Positions 25,563 to 33,556 of a stretch of 46,262 nucleotides of DNA are shown in pieces. Every line of letters begins with the position of its first letter. Position 1 is the stretch's first letter. The stretch is from contig NZ_UUPU01000019.1 of the NCBI RefSeq assembly GCF_900591205.1, positions 1 through 46,262 of the forward strand, read 5' to 3'. This stretch comes from Pseudomonas viridiflava. Its GTDB lineage: Bacteria > Pseudomonadota > Gammaproteobacteria > Pseudomonadales > Pseudomonadaceae. Below the pieces are notes generated by a model. That model ran no database searches, had not been told where the DNA came from, and saw nothing but the letters and a program-made list of their open reading frames with translations. The position numbers were made by a program, and so were the translations under genes.

Positions 25563-26189
25563 ATGAGTCTGGAAACCTGGCTGCTGTTCAGCGGCGCTGC
25601 GCTGGTGGTGATCCTGATCCCGGGGCCGCTGTCGTTGCTGATGATCAGCAACAGCCTGAACTACGGCCTGCGCCGCTCGTACCCGGCGTTTCTCGGCGGG
25701 GTAATCGCGTCGATCTGCCTGTTGAGCGCCTCGGCACTGGGCCTGGGCGCATTGCTGCTCGCTTCGGAGCAACTGTTCAGCGCGCTGAAGATCGTCGGCG
25801 CACTGTACCTGTTCTACCTCGCCTGGCAGAGCTGGCAGCAATCGCGGCAACCGGCCCACGGTGCGCAAGTGCCGCAAGTGGCTAGCACGCCACGCTTTCG
25901 TGCGCTGTTCGGCCGCGCCTTTGTGCTGGGCGCGAGCAACCCGAAAGACATCCTGTTTTTCGCCGCCTTCCTGCCGCAGTTTCTGAGTGCCGAACAGGCA
26001 TTTTTGCCGCAGTTGCTGATCATGATCGCCACCTGGACCGTCCTCGACCTGCTGTGCAAGTTGGCGTACGGCCTGGGTGCCCATGGCGCGGCGCGTTACC
26101 TGCGCAGCGGCAAAGGCCAGAGCTGGTTCAACCGGGTCAGTGCCGGGTTGTTCGGTGGCGCAGGGGCGGCATCGTTGTTGAGTCGTTGA
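25563..26189 (+). CDS. LysE-family exporter
   Basis: A 208-residue protein with about six membrane helices, of the LysE/RhtB translocator family. The N-terminal MSLETWLLFSGAALVVILIPGP carries the family Pro-Gly-Pro, and GRAFVLGASNPKDILFFAAFLPQF is the conserved mid-protein segment. It is 14 bp from the purine permease stop with AAGGAGC upstream, so it is cotranscribed. Such exporters usually remove amino acids or related metabolites; the link to purines is unexplained. Confidence 0.88.
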   Translation: MSLETWLLFSGAALVVILIPGPLSLLMISNSLNYGLRRSYPAFLGGVIASICLLSASALGLGALLLASEQLFSALKIVGALYLFYLAWQSWQQSRQPAHGAQVPQVASTPRFRALFGRAFVLGASNPKDILFFAAFLPQFLSAEQAFLPQLLIMIATWTVLDLLCKLAYGLGAHGAARYLRSGKGQSWFNRVSAGLFGGAGAASLLSR

Positions 26190-26198
26190 TTCACAGTG

Positions 26199-26222
26199 CC
26201 CGGCAGCCTCTGTGCTGCCGGG
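26199..26222 (+). terminator. Probable terminator of the permease-LysE operon
   Basis: A 9-bp perfect hairpin CCCGGCAGC / GCTGCCGGG starting nine bases after the LysE stop. The T-tract is weak. Confidence 0.55.
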
Positions 26223-26240
26223 TTCGCTGAACACTCAGGC

Positions 26241-26267
26241 AAAAAAAAGCCCGCAGTGTGGGCGGGC
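26241..26267 (-). terminator. Terminator of uraH
   Basis: On the minus strand a GCCCGC / GCGGGC hairpin is followed by eight T. It ends the leftward uraH transcript. Confidence 0.8.
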
Positions 26268-26312
26268 GAAAAACCAACGAAGAGCTTTGGGGGTGTGAAG
26301 CGAGGTGACGAC

Positions 26313-26666
26313 TCAGCTACCGCGATAGGTGGAGTAGCTGTAAGGCGAAATCAGCAAAGGCACATGGTAGTGGTCCTGTTCGGCACTGATGCCGAAGCGC
26401 AGCACCACCACATCGAGAAAGGCCGGCTCCGGCAACTGCACGCCACGGGCACGATAGTAGTCGCCTGCACTGAATTGCAGCTGGTAGACGCCGCTGCGGT
26501 AGGCATCACCCTGCAGCAGCGGCGCGTCGCAACGGCCGTCGCTGTTGGTCACGGCGCTGGCGACCAGCTCCAGCTGCGCGCCTTCGACGCGGTACAGATC
26601 AACCTGGATGGCGCTGCCGGGGCAGCCGTGGGCTGCGTCCAGCACGTGTGTGGTCAGTCGTCCCAT
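26313..26666 (-). CDS. uraH: 5-hydroxyisourate hydrolase
   Basis: A 117-residue transthyretin-related enzyme converting 5-hydroxyisourate to OHCU, the second step after urate oxidation. Signatures are TTHVLDAAHGCPG at the N-terminus (catalytic His), DGRCDAPLL (catalytic Arg), HYHVPLLISPYSYSTYRGS at the C-terminus, and the terminal YRGS tetrapeptide that distinguishes it from transthyretin. No signal peptide is present, so it is cytoplasmic. AGGGAG is upstream of the ATG. It is transcribed away from the puuE operon from a shared promoter region carrying two operator-like sites. Confidence 0.95.
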   Translation of the reverse strand: MGRLTTHVLDAAHGCPGSAIQVDLYRVEGAQLELVASAVTNSDGRCDAPLLQGDAYRSGVYQLQFSAGDYYRARGVQLPEPAFLDVVVLRFGISAEQDHYHVPLLISPYSYSTYRGS

Positions 26667-27057
26667 GGGGCGGGGCTCCCTTGTATGAGGTGAAATAGGC
26701 CGCATCTTTTTGGGGCATGTACGGGGCATGCAAAAGTCGGCGACGAGCTGATTAAGACACTTTTAATAAAAATTGTACACAATAAAAATCACAAAGAGCG
26801 GCATACCCTTGCCCGCCGTGATCCTCATTGCGAATTCTCAACACGCCTTGCTTTTAAACGACCTTTTATCCATTTACTGACCAACCAGGCAAGTTTCTTG
26901 CAGTGCTAAGCTGGGGCAACCGCTTGGAAAAAATGCAGAAATACAGGCTTACAAAGTGACCATCAAGTTGTATACAATCAGTCCATCGCTGTGACGCCAC
27001 CCAGTCTTTTCGCTGGCCGCCACACACTTGCTACCACGAACAAGAAGGAAGACTGCA
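26667..27057. promoter_or_regulatory. Divergent purine-catabolic promoter region with two operators
   Basis: A 391-bp gap between uraH (-) and puuE (+). It holds TTGTACACAA at 26773-26782 (nearer uraH) and the perfect TTGTATACAA at 26968-26977 (nearer puuE). The latter overlaps a plausible -10 TACAAT (26973-26978), with TTACAA 18 bp before it as -35. No gene lies in the gap. Confidence 0.6.
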
Positions 27058-27984
27058 GTGAGCGCTGACTACCCACGCGACCTGATCGGTTACGGCAGTA
27101 ACCCTCCTCACCCCCACTGGCCGGGCAAGGCGCGCATCGCTTTGTCGTTCGTACTCAACTACGAAGAAGGCGGCGAGCGCAACATCCTGCATGGCGACAA
27201 AGAGTCCGAAGCCTTCCTCTCGGAAATGGTCTCGGCCCAGCCGTTGCAAGGCGCACGCAACATGAGCATGGAGTCGCTTTACGAATACGGCAGCCGTGCC
27301 GGCGTGTGGCGCATCCTCAAGCTGTTTAAAGAATTCGACATTCCGTTGACCATCTTCGCCGTGGCCATGGCCGCCCAGCGCCACCCGGAGGTGATCCGCG
27401 CCATGGTCGAGGCCGGCCATGAGATCTGCAGCCACGGCTACCGCTGGATCGACTACCAGTATATGGACGAGGCCCAGGAGCGCGAGCATATGCTCGAAGC
27501 GATCCGCATCCTCACCGAACTGACCGGCGAGCGCCCACTGGGCTGGTACACCGGGCGCACCGGCCCCAATACCCGTCGGTTGGTGATGGAGGAAGGCGGC
27601 TTTCTGTATGACTGCGACACCTACGACGACGACTTGCCCTACTGGGAACCCAACACCCCCACCGGCAAGCCGCACCTGGTGATTCCGTACACCCTGGACA
27701 CCAACGATATGCGTTTCACCCAGGTGCAGGGTTTCAACAAGGGCGATGACTTTTTCGAATACCTCAAAGACGCGTTCGACGTGCTCTACGCCGAGGGCGC
27801 CGAAGCACCGAAGATGCTCTCCATCGGCCTGCATTGCCGCCTGATCGGCCGCCCTGCGCGCCTGGCCTCCTTGAAGCGCTTTATCGAATACGCCAAGGGC
27901 CATGAACAGGTGTGGTTCACCCGCCGCGTGGACATTGCCCGCCACTGGCATGACACCCATCCGTACCAGGGAGCCGCCAAGTGA
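27058..27984 (+). CDS. puuE: Allantoinase, PuuE type
   Basis: A 308-residue enzyme that hydrolyses allantoin to allantoate, of the polysaccharide-deacetylase (NodB) fold, not the amidohydrolase AllB fold. Typical stretches are PHPHWPGKARIALSFVLNYEEGGE near the N-terminus, EICSHGYRWIDYQ with the metal His, GWYTGRTGPNTRRLVMEEGGFLYD and GLHCRLIGRPAR. The length equals that known for Pseudomonas PuuE. The start is GTG with AAGGAAG upstream. Its stop overlaps the uraD start (GTGA). It opens the puuE-uraD-alc-allA-puuD run. Confidence 0.95.
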   Translation: MSADYPRDLIGYGSNPPHPHWPGKARIALSFVLNYEEGGERNILHGDKESEAFLSEMVSAQPLQGARNMSMESLYEYGSRAGVWRILKLFKEFDIPLTIFAVAMAAQRHPEVIRAMVEAGHEICSHGYRWIDYQYMDEAQEREHMLEAIRILTELTGERPLGWYTGRTGPNTRRLVMEEGGFLYDCDTYDDDLPYWEPNTPTGKPHLVIPYTLDTNDMRFTQVQGFNKGDDFFEYLKDAFDVLYAEGAEAPKMLSIGLHCRLIGRPARLASLKRFIEYAKGHEQVWFTRRVDIARHWHDTHPYQGAAK

Positions 27985-28496
27985 CCGCTTTCCAGACGTT
28001 GAAACCGTCGAGCCTGAGCCGCGATGAATTCGTGACAGCCTTTGCCGACATCTACGAACATTCGCCATGGGTGGCCGAAAAAGCCTTCGACCTGGGCCAG
28101 GACGCGTCGATCGACCAGATCGAAACCCTGCACCAGCGCATGAGCAACATCCTGCTCCGCGCCGATCATGCCAGCCAGTTGGCACTGATCAACGCTCACC
28201 CGGACCTGGCCGGCAAAGCTGCCGTCCAGGGCCAACTCACCCAAGCCAGCACCGATGAGCAAGCTGGCGCGGGGATTCACCAATGCACGGCCGAAGAGTT
28301 TTCTCGCTTCACCGAGCTGAACGACGCCTACAAGGCCAAGTTCAAGTTTCCCTTCATCATGGCGGTAAAAGGCAGCAACCGGCACCAGATCCTCGCCGCG
28401 TTCGAAACGCGCATTCACAACTCGGTGGAAGTCGAGTTCAAATGTGCGCTGGACGAGATCAACAAAATCGCGTTGTTCCGATTACTGACTCTTTAA
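27981..28496 (+). CDS. uraD: OHCU decarboxylase
   Basis: A 171-residue cytosolic helical enzyme that decarboxylates 2-oxo-4-hydroxy-4-carboxy-5-ureidoimidazoline (OHCU) to S-allantoin. Signatures include LINAHPDLAGKAA (catalytic His), STDEQAGAGI and FPFIMAVKGSNRHQILAAFETRI. The start is GTG and overlaps the puuE stop by four bases, showing translational coupling. The product is the substrate of PuuE, which is encoded just upstream. Confidence 0.95.
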   Translation: MTAFQTLKPSSLSRDEFVTAFADIYEHSPWVAEKAFDLGQDASIDQIETLHQRMSNILLRADHASQLALINAHPDLAGKAAVQGQLTQASTDEQAGAGIHQCTAEEFSRFTELNDAYKAKFKFPFIMAVKGSNRHQILAAFETRIHNSVEVEFKCALDEINKIALFRLLTL

Positions 28497-28577
28497 GCAG
28501 ACCTGGCCCGAGCGATTCATGAACGCCCAGGGCCTGGCGAGCATCCCAAGCCACTCTATTTAAGGCAGACAAGAAGA

Positions 28578-29573
28578 ATGAAAGCGCAACCCGTACCTTT
28601 CGAGAAGTTCGTCAACCTGGCCGACGCGCGTCTGGGCACCAAGATCCTTTCGGTGACCGATGACTGGTTCGCCGACGCCAACCGCCTGTTCCAGCCGACC
28701 CCGGCTGTGTGGAAGGAGGGCGTTTTCGATGACAACGGCAAGTGGATGGACGGCTGGGAGTCGCGCCGCAAGCGCTTCGAAGGCTACGACAGTGCGGTGA
28801 TCCGCCTGGGCGTACCGGGCTCGATCAAAGGCGTGGACATCGACACTTCATTCTTCACCGGCAACTACCCGCCGTCGGCGTCGCTGGAAGCCTGCTTCCT
28901 GGCGTCCGGCGAGCCGGATGCCAACACTCAGTGGGTTGAAGTGCTCTCGGCCGTCGAGCTGCAAGGCAACAGCCACCACTACCACGAGATCAACAACGAC
29001 CAGGCATTCAGCCACCTGCGTTTCAACATCTACCCGGATGGCGGCGTGGCCCGCCTGCGCGTGTACGGCGTGCCGTTCCGCGACTGGTCCTCGGTGGGCG
29101 ACAACGAACAAATCGACCTGGCTGCAGCCTTGAACGGCGGTCGTGCGCTGGCCTGCTCTGATGAACACTTCGGTCGCATGAGCAACATCCTCAACCCGGG
29201 CCGTGGCGTCAACATGGGTGATGGCTGGGAAACCGCACGTCGTCGCACGCCAGGCAATGACTGGGTGATCGTCGCCCTGGGCCACCCGGGCGAGATCGAG
29301 AAAATCATCGTCGACACCCTGCACTTCAAGGGCAACTACCCGGACACTTGCTCGATCCAGGGCGCCTTTGTCAAGGGCGGCACCGATAGCCAGATCGAAA
29401 CCCAATCGCTGTTCTGGCGCGAACTGCTGCCGGCGCAGAAGCTGGAAATGCACGCTGAACACACGTTTGCCGAGCAGATCAAGGCACTGGGGCCGATTAC
29501 CCACATCCGCCTGAACGTGTTCCCGGATGGTGGTGTGAGCCGCCTGCGGGTATTGGGCAAGGTCGCTAAATAA
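28578..29573 (+). CDS. alc: Allantoicase
   Basis: A 331-residue enzyme that cleaves allantoate to ureidoglycolate and urea. It is built from two homologous jelly-roll halves. The first has [10 protein letters not shown] and [18 protein letters not shown], the second [10 protein letters not shown] and [18 protein letters not shown]. The duplication and the repeated PDGGV motif are diagnostic. It lies 81 bp after uraD in the same direction. A REP-type hairpin follows, inside the operon, before allA. Confidence 0.95.
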   Translation: MKAQPVPFEKFVNLADARLGTKILSVTDDWFADANRLFQPTPAVWKEGVFDDNGKWMDGWESRRKRFEGYDSAVIRLGVPGSIKGVDIDTSFFTGNYPPSASLEACFLASGEPDANTQWVEVLSAVELQGNSHHYHEINNDQAFSHLRFNIYPDGGVARLRVYGVPFRDWSSVGDNEQIDLAAALNGGRALACSDEHFGRMSNILNPGRGVNMGDGWETARRRTPGNDWVIVALGHPGEIEKIIVDTLHFKGNYPDTCSIQGAFVKGGTDSQIETQSLFWRELLPAQKLEMHAEHTFAEQIKALGPITHIRLNVFPDGGVSRLRVLGKVAK

Positions 29574-29587
29574 GCGCAGCCCCCCCC

Positions 29588-29679
29588 GTGGCGAGCGGGC
29601 TTGCCCGCGTTGGGTCGCGAAGCGGCCCCAAGAGATGGGACTGCTGCGCAGTCCAACGGGAGCAAGCTCCCTCGCCACA
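29588..29679. repeat. REP-type palindrome pair, second family
   Basis: GTGGCGAGCGGGCTTGCCCGC is mirrored by an AGCAAGCTCCCTCGCCAC-type right arm, with an inner CTGCTGCGCAG palindrome. It lies inside the alc-allA gap of the operon. Confidence 0.75.
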
Positions 29680-29721
29680 AAAGCAGACCAAACAACACAG
29701 AATCCGGATAAGAAGACAGCC

Positions 29722-30225
29722 ATGCGCACACTGATGATCGAACCCCTGACCAAAGAAGCCTTCGCCCCTTTCGGTGACGTTATCGAAACCGATGGCAGCG
29801 ATCACTTCATGATCAACAACGGGTCGACCATGCGCTTTCACAAACTGGCAACGGTGCAAACCGCCAAGCCGGAAGACAACGCGATCATCAGCATCTTCCG
29901 CGCCGATGCGCTGGATATGCCGCTGACCGTGTGCATGCTGGAGAGACACCCGCTGGGCAGCCAGGCTTTTATTCCGCTGCTCGGCAACCCCTTTCTGATC
30001 GTGGTCGCGCCACTTGGCGATGCACCTGTATCGGGCTTGGTCCGCGCCTTCGTTACCAACGGCAGGCAGGGCATTAATTACCATCGCGGCGTCTGGCACC
30101 ACCCGGTGCTGACGATCGAAAAGCGGGATGACTTCCTGGTGGTTGATCGCAGTGGCACAGGCAATAACTGCGATGAGCATTTTTTCAAAGAGGATGAGCG
30201 GTTGATCCTCGCCCCCCACCAATAA
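29722..30225 (+). CDS. allA: Ureidoglycolate lyase
   Basis: A 167-residue cupin-like enzyme releasing urea and glyoxylate from ureidoglycolate, the last step. Typical stretches are MRTLMIEPLTKEAFAPFGDV, the central SIFRADALDMPLTVCMLERHPLGSQAFIPLL split around residue 60, and GINYHRGVWHHPVLTIEKRDDFLVVDR near the C-terminus. The ATG at 29722 gives the family length. It is followed 51 bp later by puuD. Confidence 0.95.
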   Translation: MRTLMIEPLTKEAFAPFGDVIETDGSDHFMINNGSTMRFHKLATVQTAKPEDNAIISIFRADALDMPLTVCMLERHPLGSQAFIPLLGNPFLIVVAPLGDAPVSGLVRAFVTNGRQGINYHRGVWHHPVLTIEKRDDFLVVDRSGTGNNCDEHFFKEDERLILAPHQ

Positions 30226-30276
30226 GAGAAGGCCGGATCACCCGACAACAAGGGTGACAGGCGAGAGGTAAAGACT

Positions 30277-31578
30277 GTGGAAGCACATCTGTTGGAATGG
30301 CTGAACCTTAGCGTGCGCTGGGTTCACATGATCACTGGCGTCGCGTGGATCGGCGCTTCCTTCTATTTCGTCTGGCTGGAAAACAACCTTAATCGCGTCA
30401 ACCCCAAAGACGGCCTGGCCGGTGACTTGTGGGCGATCCACGGTGGCGGTATCTACCACCTGGAAAAGTACAAATTGGCCCCGCCGACCATGCCGGACAA
30501 TCTGCACTGGTTCAAATGGGAAGCCTATTTCACCTGGATGTCGGGCGTCGCGCTGCTGTGCGTGGTGTTCTACCTGAACCCTACGCTCTACCTGCTGGCT
30601 CCCGGCAGCACCTTGAGCGGCACCGAAGGCGTCTTGCTGGGCATCGGCTCACTGTTCGCCGGCTGGTTCATCTACTCGTTCCTCTGCGACTCGGCCCTGG
30701 GCAAGCGCCCTGCCCTGCTCGGTTTTATCCTGTTCGTGCTGTTGATTGCCGCCGCGTACGGCTTCAGCAAAGTGTTCAGTGGCCGTGGCGCTTACCTGCA
30801 CGTGGGTGCGGTGATCGGCACGATCATGGTGGGTAACGTGTTCCGCATCATCATGCCGGCGCAACGCGCACTGGTTGCCGCCATTGCAGAGAACCGCACA
30901 CCCGACCCGGCCCTGCCGGCCAAGGGTTTGCTGCGTTCGCGGCACAACAACTACTTCACCTTGCCCGTGCTGTTCATCATGATCAGCAACCACTTCCCGA
31001 GCACCTACGGCAGCCAATATAACTGGCTGATCCTGGCCGGTATCGCGGTGGCAGCGGTGTTGGTGCGGCACTACTTCAACACTCGGCACAACAGCCAGAA
31101 GTACGCGTGGACCTTGCCCGTTGGCGCCCTGGCGATGATTTGCCTGGCGTACGTGACCGGCCCCAAACCGGTGGCAACTGCACCGGACGTGGCCAAGGCA
31201 CCTGCCGCCATCGAGTACCAGCCATTGCCGGAAACCGCATTGGGGGGTGGCTTGAAACCTGCCGCGCCAGCCGCTGCGGCAGAACCTGCTGCTCCCGCCG
31301 CACCGGCCCAGGCCACGATTGATTTCGATAAGGTGCACGGGGTGATCCAGGAACGCTGCGCCGTGTGCCATTCGGCCAAGCCCACCAGCCCGTTGTTCAG
31401 CACCGCGCCGGCGGGGGTGATGTTCGACACCCCGGCGCAGATCCAGCAGCAGGCGGCGCGGATTCAAGCGCAGGCCGTGGCCAGCCAGATCATGCCGCTG
31501 GGTAACATTACCCAGATGACCCAGCAAGAGCGGGATTTGATCGGCACCTGGATCAATCAGGGGGCTCGTACCAACTGA
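30277..31578 (+). CDS. puuD: Membrane urate hydroxylase with C-terminal cytochrome c
   Basis: A 433-residue inner-membrane protein that oxidises urate to 5-hydroxyisourate. Residues 1-295 hold about eight helices of the DUF989 type (WVHMITGVAWIGASFYFVWLEN at the N-terminus). An Ala/Pro-rich linker at about 306-346 leads to a cytochrome c domain with heme-binding CAVCH at 361-365 and a candidate axial Met in QIMPLGN. Electrons can therefore pass to the respiratory chain instead of making peroxide as soluble uricase does. The start is GTG. Its product feeds UraH. Confidence 0.95.
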   Translation: MEAHLLEWLNLSVRWVHMITGVAWIGASFYFVWLENNLNRVNPKDGLAGDLWAIHGGGIYHLEKYKLAPPTMPDNLHWFKWEAYFTWMSGVALLCVVFYLNPTLYLLAPGSTLSGTEGVLLGIGSLFAGWFIYSFLCDSALGKRPALLGFILFVLLIAAAYGFSKVFSGRGAYLHVGAVIGTIMVGNVFRIIMPAQRALVAAIAENRTPDPALPAKGLLRSRHNNYFTLPVLFIMISNHFPSTYGSQYNWLILAGIAVAAVLVRHYFNTRHNSQKYAWTLPVGALAMICLAYVTGPKPVATAPDVAKAPAAIEYQPLPETALGGGLKPAAPAAAAEPAAPAAPAQATIDFDKVHGVIQERCAVCHSAKPTSPLFSTAPAGVMFDTPAQIQQQAARIQAQAVASQIMPLGNITQMTQQERDLIGTWINQGARTN

Positions 31579-31598
31579 CAGATTCGCAGAGTTCCAGT

Positions 31599-31685
31599 GT
31601 GGGAGCTGGCTTGCCTGCGATTGCAGTGTTTCAGTCACCCAATGAGTTGCTGACCCACCGCTATCGCAGGCAAGCCAGCTCCCAC
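31599..31685. repeat. REP pair
   Basis: An inverted pair of GTGGGAGCTGGCTTGCCTGC units between puuD and the NCS2 permease, on the same strand as both genes. Confidence 0.9.
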
Positions 31686-31773
31686 ATTTAGCCCTATGCA
31701 GGCTTGAAAATTGAGCTCCACCCGGCAATTGAATGCCAAACAACACAACAATAAAAAAGATCCGAGGTGTTGC

Positions 31774-33120
31774 ATGACCGAGTTAGTCGAACCGCAGATT
31801 CCTGCCGCGCCCGCCATGGTGCGGCTACCCCTCTTGCAACTGATTCTGGTAGGTCTGCAACACGTCTTGCTGATGTATGGCGGCGCCGTCGCCGTGCCCT
31901 TGATCATTGGTCAGGCCGCGGGCTTGAGCCGTGAAGAAATCGCCTTTCTGATCAACGCCGACCTGCTGGTGGCCGGCATTGCCACGGTGGTGCAATCGTT
32001 CGGCATCGGCCCGGTCGGCATTCGCATGCCGGTGATGATGGGCGCCAGTTTCGCCGCCGTCGGCAGCATGGTCGCCATGGCCGGCATGCCCGGGATCGGT
32101 TTGCAGGGGATCTTCGGCGCGACCATCGCCGCCGGGTTCTTCGGCATGTTGATCGCACCGTTCATGTCCAAGGTCGTGCGCTTCTTCCCGCCGCTGGTGA
32201 CCGGCACCGTGATCACCGCCATCGGCCTGTCGCTGTTCCCGGTGGCCGTGAACTGGGCTGGCGGCGGCAGCGCGGCGGCCACCTTTGGCTCGCCGATTTA
32301 CCTGGCGATTGCCGCCCTGGTACTGGCCACCATCCTGCTGATCAACCGCTTTATGCGCGGCTTCTGGGTGAACATCTCGGTGCTGATCGGCATGGGCCTG
32401 GGTTACGGCCTGTGCGGCGTGATCGGCATGGTCGACCTCAGTGGCCTGGCCCAGGCACCGTGGGTGCAGGTGGTGACGCCGCTGCACTTCGGCATGCCCA
32501 CATTTGAATTGGCGCCGATCCTGTCGATGTGCCTGGTGGTGGTGATCATCTTTGTCGAGTCCACCGGGATGTTCCTCGCGCTGGGCAAGATCACCGGCCA
32601 GGACGTCACGCCGAAGATGCTGCGCCGGGGCCTGCTGTGTGATGCGGGCGCCTCGTTCTTCGCCGGGTTCTTCAACACCTTTACCCACTCCTCGTTCGCG
32701 CAGAATATCGGCCTGGTGCAGATGACCGGCGTACGTTGCCGCTCGGTGACGATCATGGCCGGGGTGTTTCTGATCGTGCTCAGCCTGTTGCCCAAGGCCG
32801 CATTCCTGGTGGCGTCGATCCCCCCGGCAGTGCTCGGCGGCGCGGCAATTGCGATGTTCGGCATGGTCGCAGCCACCGGAATCAAGATCCTCCAGGAAGC
32901 CGACATTGCCGACCGCCGCAACCAACTGCTGGTGGCCGTGAGTATCGGCATGGGGCTTATCCCGGTAGTACGCCCGGAGTTCTTCGCACAACTACCGCTG
33001 TGGATGAGCCCGATTACTCATAGCGGGATCGCCATGGCCACCCTCAGCGCGTTGTCGCTGAACATCCTGTTCAACATTCTCGGCGGTGCGGAACGCCCCG
33101 CCGTTGCCCACACGCATTGA
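31774..33120 (+). CDS. NCS2-family uric acid/xanthine permease
   Basis: A 448-residue inner-membrane permease of the classic NCS2 (XanQ/UacT-like) type, about 14 helices. Signatures are LVGLQHVLLMYGGAVAVPLI at the N-terminus and the substrate-site motif VESTGMFLALGKITG. FFNTFTHSSFAQNIGLVQMTGVRCRS is the other conserved segment. Its place after puuD points to uric acid or xanthine as substrate, complementing the AzgA-type permease 7 kb upstream. GAGG lies before the ATG. A REP pair separates it from puuD, so it may have partly separate expression. Confidence 0.92.
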   Translation: MTELVEPQIPAAPAMVRLPLLQLILVGLQHVLLMYGGAVAVPLIIGQAAGLSREEIAFLINADLLVAGIATVVQSFGIGPVGIRMPVMMGASFAAVGSMVAMAGMPGIGLQGIFGATIAAGFFGMLIAPFMSKVVRFFPPLVTGTVITAIGLSLFPVAVNWAGGGSAAATFGSPIYLAIAALVLATILLINRFMRGFWVNISVLIGMGLGYGLCGVIGMVDLSGLAQAPWVQVVTPLHFGMPTFELAPILSMCLVVVIIFVESTGMFLALGKITGQDVTPKMLRRGLLCDAGASFFAGFFNTFTHSSFAQNIGLVQMTGVRCRSVTIMAGVFLIVLSLLPKAAFLVASIPPAVLGGAAIAMFGMVAATGIKILQEADIADRRNQLLVAVSIGMGLIPVVRPEFFAQLPLWMSPITHSGIAMATLSALSLNILFNILGGAERPAVAHTH

Positions 33121-33556
33121 TTCCTTTGTTAGTAAAAAAATAACAACAGACAGGGAACACCTACATGCACGCCATTCACCTGGGGCCGGCCACACGCCGT
33201 GCCCCATTCTCGCCCCACGCGCTCTTTAACAGCGCACTTGAGCCAAGGCTTTGGAGCCAGTATTCTCCGCGCCCGCTCGAATCGACTCAAAAAAAAACAG
33301 CGAATGTAAAAGCTGACTGCAAGGCCAACTTACCCCGGCCTCATGTCTGCTGCCAAAGTACGCAAAAGCCCTCTGAATTCGACTGCATCCACTGCAGCCG
33401 ACAGGGATTTTTTGGCTTTTTAAACAGCTTGGCGCAGCTCTTGCTAAAAGCATCAAAGCTGACCGAACAGACGATTTTTGCAGCGAACCAAAAGGCGCCA
33501 CACCAGAGCGCCTGCGTAGAAGAAAAACCATAAAACTTTAACTCGGGAGCAACCGA
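33121..33556. other. Intergenic region upstream of the outer-membrane channel gene
   Basis: A 436-bp gap, the longest clean one in the interior. It holds the sigma-54-like element at 33430-33445. A 122-codon frame at 33165-33533 has no family resemblance and was not called. Confidence 0.5.
33430..33445 (+). promoter_or_regulatory. Probable sigma-54 promoter of the Tsx-like channel gene
   Basis: TTGGCGCAGCTCTTGCT contains TGGC, the 10-bp-spaced GG and GC pairs, and an exact TTGCT -12 element; only two fixed positions differ from TGGCACG-N4-TTGCW. It ends 111 bp before the ATG. Nitrogen-limitation control would suit purine scavenging. Confidence 0.55.

Noticed and set aside
33165..33533. 122-codon plus-strand frame upstream of the outer-membrane channel gene
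   Set aside because: No family resemblance, odd composition (many Pro, Ser, Gln) and overlap with the sigma-54-like promoter. It looks like a chance frame.
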